From an uncultured Gammaproteobacteria bacterium (lineage in GTDB: Bacteria; Pseudomonadota; Gammaproteobacteria; Steroidobacterales; GCA-2729495), in the NCBI GenBank assembly GCA_937958785.1, contig CALGMY010000159.1, forward strand, positions 1 to 17,968: 17,968 bases of DNA. The letters run 5' to 3'. Within the stretch, counting starts at the first letter, position 1, and each line of letters opens with the position of its first letter. The translations under genes were made by a program, and so were the position numbers. Shown piece after piece: positions 1 to 7,706 of this stretch. The notes under the pieces were generated by a model. It was not told the DNA's origin, ran no database searches, and saw only the letters and a list, made by a program, of their open reading frames with translations.

Positions 1-2
1 CG

Positions 3-659
3 GATGCCAACGGCTGCCGTCTCTCCCTCGCCTTCCCGGATCCGGAGCACCAGCCCCATCCGGCGGGCATCGAGGCGACGCTGGCCGGGCTCGTCACGCT
101 GGCGGGACTCGCGGCCGGGCGGCCGGTGCAGCCCCGGGCGGCCAGCTTCGGGCACGCCTGCGCCGGGTCGCCGGCGGCCTATGCCACGGCGTTCGGCATC
201 CCGGTGCAGTTCAGCGCTGCCGCCCACGCCCTCGTGTTCGACGCCGGGGAGGCCGCCCGGTCCCTGCCCACCGACAATCCGGACGTGGTTGCCGCGGTCG
301 ATGCGGTGGCAAGCCGTTACGTCGAGCGGCTGCAAACGCCACCGGTGGCCGCGAGCGTGCGCGAGCTGCTGCGGGAACTGCTGCCCACCGGCCGTGCGGG
401 CCAGGACGCCGTCGCCAGCCGGCTCAACTGCAGCCCGAGCACGCTGCGGCGGCAACTGCAGGCAGAGGGGTTGTCCTACCGGGAGGTGCTCGATGAAACG
501 CGACGGGAACTCGCCGCGGCCTACCTCCGTGACCCGCGCTTCAGCCGGGCGGAAGTCGCCTTCCTGCTCGGCTTCTCGGACCAGAGCAATCTTTCCCGGG
601 CGATGCGCCGGTGGAAGCAGCGTGGCCCGTCGGGCGAGCCCGGCGATCAGGCCCAGTAG
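3..659 (+). CDS. AraC-family transcriptional regulator, 5'-truncated by window edge
   Basis: This is the C-terminal 218 residues of a DNA-binding regulator; the reading frame is open to the left edge, so the true start lies outside the window. The last ~85 residues form the two helix-turn-helix units of the AraC/XylS fold: a first helix pair around SRLNCSPSTLRRQLQAEG, the connecting segment SYREVLDETRRELA, and a second unit around SRAEVAFLLGFSDQSNLSRA. The region before it fits the arabinose-binding-type sensor domain (Pfam Arabinose_bd) seen in many proteobacterial AraC regulators. The FGxSDxSxxxRAxRRW signature of the family is nearly intact (FSDQSNLSRAMRRW), but the tail diverges into a Gly/Pro-rich end instead of the usual GxSPxxYR. 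An internal GTG at 126 is not a plausible start because the upstream frame is coherent protein. The effector is unknown; targets are probably upstream, outside the window. Confidence 0.88.
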   Translation, partial: DANGCRLSLAFPDPEHQPHPAGIEATLAGLVTLAGLAAGRPVQPRAASFGHACAGSPAAYATAFGIPVQFSAAAHALVFDAGEAARSLPTDNPDVVAAVDAVASRYVERLQTPPVAASVRELLRELLPTGRAGQDAVASRLNCSPSTLRRQLQAEGLSYREVLDETRRELAAAYLRDPRFSRAEVAFLLGFSDQSNLSRAMRRWKQRGPSGEPGDQAQ

Positions 660-751
660 AACGCCAGCACCACCAGCCAGAAGGCCAGGCAGGCCGCGCC
701 GCACAGGAAGATGCCGGCGATGGGTTCCAGGTCGCGCATGGTGAACCGCAT
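647..751 (-). CDS. Candidate small single-pass membrane protein (34 aa)
   Basis: A 34-codon ORF encodes a short polar N-terminus (MRFTMRDLEP) followed by about 24 uninterrupted hydrophobic residues rich in Leu, Ala, Phe, Val and Trp, ending in AFYWA and a TGA stop. 33 of 34 codons end in G or C, as in the neighbouring genes, which supports coding. A second in-frame ATG at 739 would give 30 residues (MRDLEP...). Neither start has a strong ribosome-binding site: AGG directly abuts the first ATG and lies 12 bases before the second. It runs in the same direction as the tamA-tamB-gpsA-SDR operon, 58 bases beyond it, and its 3' end overlaps the AraC-type gene by 13 bp tail to tail. Function is unknown. 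It could be a chance GC-rich ORF. Confidence 0.45.
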   Translation of the reverse strand: MRFTMRDLEPIAGIFLCGAACLAFWLVVLAFYWA

Positions 752-784
752 CCTAGCCAGCCGACGCGCGTGCGCCTGTCCCTT

Positions 785-806
785 CCGCTCGACTTGCGGG
801 CTTTTT
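785..806 (+). terminator. Weak candidate intrinsic terminator
   Basis: CCGC (785-788) can pair with GCGG (796-799) across a 7-base loop, followed by GC and five Ts (802-806). The stem is only 4 bp, plus one possible wobble pair, so this is weak. It would end transcripts from the AraC-type gene about 140 bases after its stop. On the other strand it lies just past the stop of the Rossmann-fold gene, but the T run is on the wrong side for that gene. Confidence 0.25.
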
Positions 807-809
807 CCG

Positions 810-1571
810 TCAGCCCCCCGGCGGCCGCGGCGGCGGCCAGGCCAGTGACCCGTCCCTGACGTGGTAGGTCTTGCCGAGGCAAGCGGGGTTGCCGAGGCAG
901 GCCAGGGTGAGATCCGCCAGGTCGGCGCGGGTCATGGCATTGATCACCGTGTCGTCCTCGGTGAGCACCGCCTTGCCGGTGGCCGGCGTGCCGTCCGGCC
1001 AGAGCCGGGTGTTGCGGATGATGGTGAAAGGCACGCCGCTCTCCCGGATGATGTCCTCGCCCGTTCCCTGGTCCTTCAGGCGGTCCAGCAGCCCCGGTAC
1101 TCTCTCCCAGCCGAGGCCCGGAAACTTCTCCGCGTTCCGGCCGGCGCCGACGGCGCCGTGGTGGACCAGGTGGGTGACACCCGCGGCCTTCGCGGCCGTC
1201 GTCAGCGCGGGCAGGAAGGTCGCGTAGAACCGGGGATCGCCGTCCTCGACCCGCACGGCGACGACCACGTAGCCGAAGCGCCGGTCGCGGAACGCCGCGG
1301 CCACGTCCGGCGCATTCAGGAGGTCGCCCTCCACGTAGGTCACGGGCAGGTTCGCGAGGCGGGCCCGGTCCGAGCCGGGCCGGGTGAAGACCGTGACCCG
1401 GTCGCCCCGGGCGACGAGGCGGCGGGCAATCTCGGCACCGAGCCCGCCCGTTCCCCCGAGCAGGAGGACGTCACGGGGGGCAGCCGGCGGCGGGTCGACG
1501 GCGCGGGCGGGACCGCCGGCCAGCATCAGCACGACGACCAGGCAGACGAGGCGGTGGATCCGGTTCATCAC
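810..1571 (-). CDS. Exported NAD(P)-binding Rossmann protein (atypical SDR, NmrA-like)
   Basis: 253 residues. Positions 1-24 look like a Sec signal peptide: basic MNRIHR, hydrophobic core, cleavage near ARA-VD. The rest is an atypical short-chain dehydrogenase/NmrA-type NAD(P)-binding fold: a beta-strand and dinucleotide loop GGTGGLG (39-45), FTRPGSDRAR (62-71) where NADPH selectivity is set, YVEGDLLN (79-86), and HHGAVGAG (137-144) in place of the usual catalytic Tyr region. No clear YxxxK motif is visible, so this may be a redox sensor, an epimerase-like enzyme or a binding protein. The start is GTG at 1571 or the adjacent ATG at 1568. The GTG overlaps the upstream dehydrogenase stop as GTGA, and GGGGAG lies 8 bases upstream. 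It is the last large gene of the tamA operon. A nucleotide-dependent Rossmann protein with an export signal is unusual; the N-terminus could instead be a membrane anchor. Confidence 0.8.
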   Translation of the reverse strand: MMNRIHRLVCLVVVLMLAGGPARAVDPPPAAPRDVLLLGGTGGLGAEIARRLVARGDRVTVFTRPGSDRARLANLPVTYVEGDLLNAPDVAAAFRDRRFGYVVVAVRVEDGDPRFYATFLPALTTAAKAAGVTHLVHHGAVGAGRNAEKFPGLGWERVPGLLDRLKDQGTGEDIIRESGVPFTIIRNTRLWPDGTPATGKAVLTEDDTVINAMTRADLADLTLACLGNPACLGKTYHVRDGSLAWPPPRPPGG

Positions 1572-2458
1572 GCAAGAATCTCCCCGAGGGTGGCACGGGC
1601 GTCGGCGCGGTCGCGCACGACGCGGTAGATGCAGCGCAGGAGCGGCAGGCCGCTGAAGTCGAGCAGGCGATGCTCGCTCATCACGGCCAGGGTGTTCAAC
1701 GCCTCCCCATCCAGGCCCTTCAGGTCACCCCGGGCCAGGCGCCGGCCCAGCAGGTGGTGACGCGAGTGGTGGCTGGTGACGGTGGCGATGAGGTCGCCGA
1801 GTCCCGCGCGGCCCTGCACGGTGCCCGCCTCGCCGCCGAAGCGGCGGACCAGCACGTCCATCTCGGCGAGCGCGGTGGCGGCGAGCCAGCCCCGCACGTT
1901 GTCGCCGTGGCCAAGCTCGTCGGCCATCCCGAAGGCCAGCGCATACACGTTCTTCAGCACCACGGCCCAGTTCGTCCCGATGAGGTCCGTCGCCACCGTG
2001 AGCTTGAGGCGCGTGCCGGCGAACAGCGCCGTCACCCGCGGGACCACGTCGGCGCCGTGGCCGGCGAGCTGGGCGAAGCCGTAGCCGCCAGCCTGGATCT
2101 CCTCGGCGATCATCGGGCCGTGCAGCACGCCGTAGCCGAAACGCTCGCCGAGTGCCGCTTCGAGGATGCGCGCCACCGGCCGTCCCGCCTGGTCGAGCCC
2201 CTTCGCGACGCTGAGGCAGATGCAGCCCGGCGCCAGGAGCGGGACCAGCCCGGCCAGCACTTCAGCGTGGGGTGACGTGGGCAGGCAGAAGATCACGACG
2301 TCGGCCCGGGGCGCGGCCTCGGGAAGCACCGCCGACCGGAATCCGGCCCGGGGAAACGCGTCCCAGATGGCCAGCGTGCAGCGGTCGCGGAGCAGGCGTT
2401 CCATGGCCCGGCCCATCTCGCCGTGCCCGAGGACCAGGACGTTCACCGGCGCGCTCAC
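1568..2458 (-). CDS. gpsA: NAD(P)H-dependent glycerol-3-phosphate dehydrogenase, divergent GpsA type
   Basis: This cytoplasmic enzyme is predicted to reduce dihydroxyacetone phosphate to sn-glycerol-3-phosphate, the phospholipid backbone. Visible signatures: N-terminal Rossmann loop GHGEMG (11-16); SVAKGLD with the family's substrate-binding Lys (K86); HGPMIAEE (113-120), matching the GP..A.E segment; LKNVYALAFG (168-177) with catalytic Lys K169; GDNVRGWLAATALAEM (185-200); and AGLGDLIATVTSHHSRH (218-234), which closely follows the GpsA AGLGDL..T....SRN motif. At 296 residues it is shorter than the usual ~330, and the loop is GHGEMG, not GAGSWG, so it is a divergent branch; another dehydrogenase of the same superfamily is possible. 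The GTG start overlaps the tamB stop (GTGA, 2455-2458), and the next gene overlaps its own stop in the same way. This implies translational coupling to tamB. Confidence 0.85.
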   Translation of the reverse strand: MSAPVNVLVLGHGEMGRAMERLLRDRCTLAIWDAFPRAGFRSAVLPEAAPRADVVIFCLPTSPHAEVLAGLVPLLAPGCICLSVAKGLDQAGRPVARILEAALGERFGYGVLHGPMIAEEIQAGGYGFAQLAGHGADVVPRVTALFAGTRLKLTVATDLIGTNWAVVLKNVYALAFGMADELGHGDNVRGWLAATALAEMDVLVRRFGGEAGTVQGRAGLGDLIATVTSHHSRHHLLGRRLARGDLKGLDGEALNTLAVMSEHRLLDFSGLPLLRCIYRVVRDRADARATLGEILA

Positions 2459-5400
2459 CAGGTCACCGAATAGATGAGGTCGAGCGCCTGCTCCTGGCCG
2501 GAGCTGGCCTCGATGCTGACGCGGCGGCCCAGCTTGTAGGTGGCCTCGACCGTTCCCAGCTTGTCGAAGATGCCGTAGCTGTAGCGGATGAACAGGTTCT
2601 TGCCGAGCTGCTCGCCAACCACCACCGCGGTGTCGCCGGACTCGCTGGTGCCGAACGACACCTCGTCCACGCTCAGGGCGGAACCGAGCTGCTGGACCAC
2701 CGGCAGCGCCTGGGAGAGGCCGAGGCTGATGGCGGAGCTCGCCACCAGGGAGCGGTCGCCGGCACCGGCCGCCGACAGCGGCTTGCCGGTGGTCAGGTAA
2801 GACAGCGCGTCCAGCTCGCCCATGGCCGGCTCGGAGAACACCCGGGTCTGGATCCGGGACAGCGTGCCCGACAGCAGCACCCCCACGGTGACCTCGCGGC
2901 CCTCGTAGGTCACGTCGCGGCTGGCTTTCACGTCCAGGCCGGGATCCGTGACGACGCCGGAGAAGATCAGCGACCCGCGCTCGATCGAGAGCTCCTGGCC
3001 GAAGGCGGTGAACTGCCCGTCCTCGAGGCTTACCACGCCGTCGCCGGTCACCTGGGTGGGGTCCGCCGCGAGGGACTGGGAGAGGCGCAGGCCGCCCGTG
3101 AGGCCGGTCTTCAGGCCGAAGCCCTCGAAGCTCACCCGCTCGCCGAGGCGCACGGCAAGGCCGTCCAGCACGAACAGCGGCGGCGACTTCACCTCGTCCT
3201 CCACGGTGCGACCGTGGACGATGGTGTCAGGCGAGGGCCGGACCGGGCTCTCCTCGAGCTTCTTCAGCCTGATCTCCGCCCGTGGCACCAGCATGGCACC
3301 GCTGACGCGGAACTGGCCGTCCGCGAGCCGGACCCGCACGTCGGGGGACACCTGGACGAAGCCCTCGGGAAGCCTGATCACGTCGAAGACGCGGCCCTTC
3401 ACGGTCGCCTCGGCCGTGGGCAGCAGCTGGTCGCGCCAGGCCAGTGCGCCGTCGATGGCCACGAAGCCCTTGCCGGAGCGGGCGTTGCCCGCGACGCCCA
3501 CCTGGCCGTCGGGCAGGCCCGTGAGCCCGAGGTAGATGCGGTCGACGCGGATGCCCGCAACGGGCACGGTCAGCGCGCCCTCGTCCAGTTCGAGCCCGCC
3601 CGCAATGTCAGGGCGGCGCGCATCGCCGGACAGGGTTGCGTCGATCGTGACCCGGCCCGCCACGTCGCCCACGTCGACGAAGCGCTCCAGCAGCGGACCC
3701 AGCGCCGCAAGGTCCGGCACCCCGCCGGTGATCTCCGCCCGCACCTGCGGGTCCGCGCCCAGGACGCCGGTGACGCGCCCCGAGGCCGCCAGCTTAAGGC
3801 CGAACTCGCCGGCGAGGTCCCCGGCGAAGTCGAGGACGCCGTCCGTGAGCTTCGCTTCGACGGCGAAGCGGCTGAGCCCGGTGCGCAGGTCCTCGTCCTC
3901 CGGCACGCGCCAGGTGACCGTCGCACCGGCGAGGCTGGCGCTGACCGTCCCCTGCAGCGACTCGGCCCAGCGACGCGGATCACCGCTCGCGACGAGGCTG
4001 CCCGTGGCGGCGCCTGCGAGCGCCGCGTCCGGTGGCAGCCAGTAGTTGAAGGCAGCCAGCGGAAGGCCGCGGACTTCGATGCCCGCACTGAACGCCGCCG
4101 GCCCGTAGCGGCTGTCTGCGATGCAGACCTCCCCTTCCCCGGTCGCGACCCAGCAATGGGCCGAGACGGCGGACCCGTTGACGGCCACGCGCAGGGTGGC
4201 CGGCTCTTGCAGCTGCCACTCCCCGTCCCCGGGCAGGGTCAGCGCGCCGGACTCGAGGGTGCCGGCAAGCACGCCGTCCCGGTAGGTGCCTGCCGCAGTC
4301 ACCGCAACGCCCACGTCGCCGCCCGCGAGCCGGGCCTCGACCCGGTATCGTTCCGGGGGACCGGCGAGCGCCACGGTGAGGTCACCCAGTGCCCGGCCGG
4401 CCCAGGCCACGCCCTCCGCACCCAGGTTCACGTCCAGCTGCCGGCGGGCGCCGACGGACCCGTCCAGCGCCAGCGCCCGGATGCCGAGATCCCCGGTCGC
4501 CAGGTTCCGGCCCGTGAGGTCGACGGCCAGCGTCGGCCGGGCCGCACTGCCGCCGAACCGGCCGGACCCCTGCAGCTCTCCGGACGCGCCGGGCCACAGG
4601 GTGGCAAGTTCCGGGGCCGACACCCGGAAGCGGCCGGCCACCCGCGGGCCCCAGCTGCCGTCGACCTCGAGCCGGTTCGGGCCCGCCGCGACCCGCAGGC
4701 CCGCCACCTCGAGTTGTTCGCCCTGCCGGCGCAGGGTGCCGGCGGCGCGCAGCGGTCGGTCGAGCAGCGTGCCCGTGGCCTCGGCGAGGGCCAGGCTGAA
4801 GTCGCCGGACCCCGCCACCTGCACCTCGCCGCGGAAGTCGACCCGGCCCGGGAAGCGCGGGTCGAAGGTACCCGGATCGAGTCCGGTGCCCCGCAGCCTG
4901 AGCGTGGCGGTCACCGCCTCGCGCCAGCGCACCTGCCCATTCCCCTCCACCCGGCCGCCGAAGCCCTCCACCCGCAGCCCGGCGACCGACAGCGCGTCGA
5001 GGTCGCCGGTGCCGGCCGCGCGCAGGCGGAGCGGCGGCCGGGCGCCGATGCGGAGCCGGGCATCGGTCTCCGCACGGTAGCCATCCGTCCAGCCCCGGAG
5101 CCGCAGACGGCCCGTCTCGCTGGTGACGAGGAGGTCGGGATCGATGTCCCCCGGCAACCTGAAGTCGCGCCAGCGGGCCTCGGCGATCACTTCCGGCTCG
5201 TCGGCCAGGAGTCGTGCGACGCCGCCCACGCCCACCGGTGCCGGCAGGCGCACCACCTGGGCGAACCGCAATGCCGTGAGGTCCCCGGCCAGGGTCCCGT
5301 TGCCGGTGACGCCGGGCTCCGCCAGGCGCCAGTCGACCTCGGCCTCCAGGGGAAAGGGCTCGCCGGTGCCCAACCGGCCGCTGCCACTGACCTGCAGGCC

Positions 5401-5934
5401 GAAGCCGTCGGCGCGCAGGGTCTCGAAGCGGATCTCGCCGTCCACGAGCCTGCCCGCCAGCAATATCGGGCCGAGCTCGACCTCGTTGCCGGCAGAACCC
5501 GCCTCCCCCGCCGTGCGGATGAGGAGGCGCCCGACCTCCAGCGGATCGGCGACGATCACGAACGGCAGCTTGAGGGGTTCCACCGGCGTATCGGGGGCGT
5601 CCGGTGGCGCGGGCCCCACGTCGATGAGGACGGCACCGGCCCGGGCGGTGGTCAGGCGCAGGCGGAGCCGCAGCAGGTCGGGCCAGCTCACCGCCAGTTC
5701 GGCCGGCTCGATCAGGACGGTGGTGCGCCCGGCGACGAGGCGCAGCCGGTCCACACCAAGCCCCTGCAGCAGCGTGCCCCGCACGCCGGTGACCTCCAGG
5801 CGCTCGCCGGCGAGTTCGGAGAGCGTGCCCACGACCCAGGCGCTGCCGGACCGGGTCCCGACGAGGGCAAGGCTCATGGCCGCCAGCACCATCAGCGCCA
5901 GGGCCAGCGTCAGCAAGGCGCGCAACGGGTTCAC
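2455..5934 (-). CDS. tamB: TamB, translocation and assembly module inner-membrane component
   Basis: 1159 residues (E. coli TamB is about 1260). Residues 5-26 form one hydrophobic N-terminal anchor, followed by a very long periplasmic region of repeating short beta-strands. This is the AsmA-like/TamB beta-taco fold, expected to form a hydrophobic groove spanning the periplasm. The C-terminal ~350 residues match the TamB (DUF490) domain: ALDGLAVRLGERVSFEGFGL-like strands, a DALSYLTTGKPL segment, and the ending around LGKNLFIRYSYGIFDKLGT and YSVTW. TamB works with TamA in outer-membrane protein assembly, and AsmA-like proteins including TamB are implicated in phospholipid transport to the outer membrane. 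It begins with GTG overlapping the tamA stop (GTGA, 5931-5934) and ends overlapping the GpsA-like gene. Identification rests on length, domain character and adjacency to tamA. Confidence 0.95.
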   Translation of the reverse strand: MNPLRALLTLALALMVLAAMSLALVGTRSGSAWVVGTLSELAGERLEVTGVRGTLLQGLGVDRLRLVAGRTTVLIEPAELAVSWPDLLRLRLRLTTARAGAVLIDVGPAPPDAPDTPVEPLKLPFVIVADPLEVGRLLIRTAGEAGSAGNEVELGPILLAGRLVDGEIRFETLRADGFGLQVSGSGRLGTGEPFPLEAEVDWRLAEPGVTGNGTLAGDLTALRFAQVVRLPAPVGVGGVARLLADEPEVIAEARWRDFRLPGDIDPDLLVTSETGRLRLRGWTDGYRAETDARLRIGARPPLRLRAAGTGDLDALSVAGLRVEGFGGRVEGNGQVRWREAVTATLRLRGTGLDPGTFDPRFPGRVDFRGEVQVAGSGDFSLALAEATGTLLDRPLRAAGTLRRQGEQLEVAGLRVAAGPNRLEVDGSWGPRVAGRFRVSAPELATLWPGASGELQGSGRFGGSAARPTLAVDLTGRNLATGDLGIRALALDGSVGARRQLDVNLGAEGVAWAGRALGDLTVALAGPPERYRVEARLAGGDVGVAVTAAGTYRDGVLAGTLESGALTLPGDGEWQLQEPATLRVAVNGSAVSAHCWVATGEGEVCIADSRYGPAAFSAGIEVRGLPLAAFNYWLPPDAALAGAATGSLVASGDPRRWAESLQGTVSASLAGATVTWRVPEDEDLRTGLSRFAVEAKLTDGVLDFAGDLAGEFGLKLAASGRVTGVLGADPQVRAEITGGVPDLAALGPLLERFVDVGDVAGRVTIDATLSGDARRPDIAGGLELDEGALTVPVAGIRVDRIYLGLTGLPDGQVGVAGNARSGKGFVAIDGALAWRDQLLPTAEATVKGRVFDVIRLPEGFVQVSPDVRVRLADGQFRVSGAMLVPRAEIRLKKLEESPVRPSPDTIVHGRTVEDEVKSPPLFVLDGLAVRLGERVSFEGFGLKTGLTGGLRLSQSLAADPTQVTGDGVVSLEDGQFTAFGQELSIERGSLIFSGVVTDPGLDVKASRDVTYEGREVTVGVLLSGTLSRIQTRVFSEPAMGELDALSYLTTGKPLSAAGAGDRSLVASSAISLGLSQALPVVQQLGSALSVDEVSFGTSESGDTAVVVGEQLGKNLFIRYSYGIFDKLGTVEATYKLGRRVSIEASSGQEQALDLIYSVTW

Positions 5935-7676
5935 AGGTCCGGTCCCAGCGTGACGTGGATGCGGAAGGAGTCCGGGGCATCGTCCAGCGGGACGCCGACG
6001 TCCACGCGGATCGGGCCGAGCGGTGAGTACCAGCGGATGCCGGCGCCGACGCCGGTCTTGAGCGACATGTCCTTGAACGAGTCGAAGGCATTGCCCATGT
6101 CGACGAACGCGGCCACCGACCAGTTGCCGAAGACCCGCTGGTCGTACTCCACGCTGAAGGCGAGGATGTCGGCGCCGCCGACGACGTTGCCGGCATCGTC
6201 CGTCGGTCCCAGGGACTTGTAGTCGTAGCCGCGCACGCTGTTGTCACCGCCGGCGAAGTAGCGCACGGAGAACGGCAGTTCCTTGAATTCCTCCTTGATG
6301 GTCCAGCCGGCCTCTGCGCGGGCCAGCAGGCGGGCGGTCTCGCCCAGCGGCAGGATGATCTTGCCCCCTGACTCGAGCTGGAGGAACGCGGTGTCGGAGC
6401 CCAGGATCTCGTCCGTGCCGCTCACGCTGAAGCTCACGCGCTGCGCGCGCCGGGGCCGGCTGGGCACCAGGCGCGGCTGGTTCGACCAGCTGATCCCGGG
6501 CAGCACCAGGTTGCTGGTGCCCTCGGGCTCGGTGCCCACCCGGAAGCTCTCCCGCACGTAGTCGACCGACCGGGTCTCCCGCCAGTTTCGCCAGCGTCGC
6601 CGGACGTCCTTCACGCCGAGGCGGAACTCCTCGCTGCGGCTGTCCTCGGGGTTGTCGTACTGGTAGCCGGTGTCGAAGCTGCGCCACTCGTCCCGGGGGC
6701 TGCCGTGGGGCAGCCGGTAGCTCAGGGTTGCCTCGCCCTTGATCTCCGCGAAGGAACTGTTGAACTCGAGCTGGTGTCCCTTGCGGTTGAGCCGCTGGTG
6801 CAGGAAGTCCATGCGGATCTTCGCGCCGGTATCCGTGGCATAGCCCACGCCCGCCTTCCACGTCCGCGGGTCACTCGCCGAGAGCGTGATGGTGATCGGC
6901 ACGTCCAGGTCTGGCGCGGGCCGCGGGGTCGTGGTGAGCTCGACGTTCTGGAAGTAGCCGCCCGCCAGCAGGTCGGTGTAGAGCTCGTTGAGACGTTCCG
7001 CGTCGTAGGGCTCGCCCGGTTCGAAGTCAATGTAGCTCCGGACGAGTTCCGGCCTCAGCACGTCCTGGTCGAAGGTCACGGAACCGAAGCGGTAGCGCTC
7101 GCCGGAAACGTATTCCACCGTGATGTCGGCGGCGAGTTCCCCGGGATACACGTCGATGCGGCTGGCCGCGAACCGGCCCTCGAAGTAGCCGCGGCGCTGG
7201 GCATTGGCGGCCAGCTCGGCCTTGAACTGGTCGTAGGCGCGCTGGTTCAGCGCCTCGCCCGGCACGAGGTCGTCGGCGGCGGTGAGCGTGGACGTGAGGC
7301 CCGGGTCTGCACCGCCCGGCCCCGTCACCCCGAGACGGACCTCCCGCAGCTTCACGCGGGGCCCGCGCTTGATGGTGAAGGTCGCGCGCCAGCAGTCGTC
7401 GTCCCGCTCCAGGGACTTGTCGATCTCGGGCGCGTAGTACCCGTACACCTCGAGGGCCTCGCGGATCTGCCGGTCCGCGCGCCGGTAGAGCCGGCGTACC
7501 CGCGCGTCGGGTGCCTCGCAGGGCTCGGACCCGAGCGCCACGGTGGCCCTCACCACCCGCTCCGTCGTGCGACTCAGGCCCTCGAACTCCACCGTGCCTT
7601 GAGCGGGCGCAGCGAGCAGCAGCAGAGCCGACAGCGCGGCACCAGGCGGGAAGCGTCGCATCAAAGGCCGATCCAT
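5931..7676 (-). CDS. tamA: TamA, outer-membrane BamA/Omp85-family assembly factor
   Basis: 581 residues from ATG 7676; an alternative ATG at 7661 gives 576. Residues 1-27 are a signal peptide (cleavage near AQG-TVE). Three POTRA modules follow at roughly 28-105, 106-190 and 193-268. Typical pieces are VYGYYAPEI, RRGYFEGRF and LLAGGYFQNVEL. The 16-strand barrel covers ~272-581 and carries the Omp85 loop-6 hallmark GGDNSVRGYDYKSLGP (476-491). The protein ends in TLGPDL, with Leu rather than the more usual Phe. Two Cys in the first POTRA (C53, C95) could form a disulfide. TamA sits in the outer membrane and partners with TamB. The frame stays open upstream to about 8999, but that extension has no protein character and lies over a better gene on the other strand, so the start is placed at the signal peptide. 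Confidence 0.94.
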   Translation of the reverse strand: MDRPLMRRFPPGAALSALLLLAAPAQGTVEFEGLSRTTERVVRATVALGSEPCEAPDARVRRLYRRADRQIREALEVYGYYAPEIDKSLERDDDCWRATFTIKRGPRVKLREVRLGVTGPGGADPGLTSTLTAADDLVPGEALNQRAYDQFKAELAANAQRRGYFEGRFAASRIDVYPGELAADITVEYVSGERYRFGSVTFDQDVLRPELVRSYIDFEPGEPYDAERLNELYTDLLAGGYFQNVELTTTPRPAPDLDVPITITLSASDPRTWKAGVGYATDTGAKIRMDFLHQRLNRKGHQLEFNSSFAEIKGEATLSYRLPHGSPRDEWRSFDTGYQYDNPEDSRSEEFRLGVKDVRRRWRNWRETRSVDYVRESFRVGTEPEGTSNLVLPGISWSNQPRLVPSRPRRAQRVSFSVSGTDEILGSDTAFLQLESGGKIILPLGETARLLARAEAGWTIKEEFKELPFSVRYFAGGDNSVRGYDYKSLGPTDDAGNVVGGADILAFSVEYDQRVFGNWSVAAFVDMGNAFDSFKDMSLKTGVGAGIRWYSPLGPIRVDVGVPLDDAPDSFRIHVTLGPDL

Positions 7677-7694
7677 GCCCACGGGCGGGCGCGC

Positions 7695-7701
7695 TATTAT
7701 C
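7695..7701. promoter_or_regulatory. AT-rich core of the tamA / DUF3108-like divergent promoter
   Basis: Only 30 bases separate the divergent ATGs at 7676 (-) and 7707 (+). In this GC-rich gap the one AT-rich run is TATTATC. Read on plus it holds TATTAT (7695-7700), 5 of 6 matches to the sigma-70 -10 box, ending 6 bases before ATG 7707. Read on minus it holds GATAAT (7701-7696), also 5 of 6, ending 19 bases before ATG 7676. No convincing -35 box is visible in either direction; those would lie inside the opposing coding sequences. Confidence 0.45.
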
Positions 7702-7706
7702 CCGAA

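Noticed and set aside
126..659. GTG 126 as the start of the AraC-type gene
   Set aside because: The frame is open and protein-like back to the left edge; the gene is truncated by the window.
2272..6222. A 1316-codon open frame on plus antisense to tamB, tamA and the GpsA-like gene
   Set aside because: It has low-complexity Arg/Gly/Ala/His-rich composition with no domain, and it covers three well-recognised genes. Long antisense frames are expected when GC-rich third positions remove stops.
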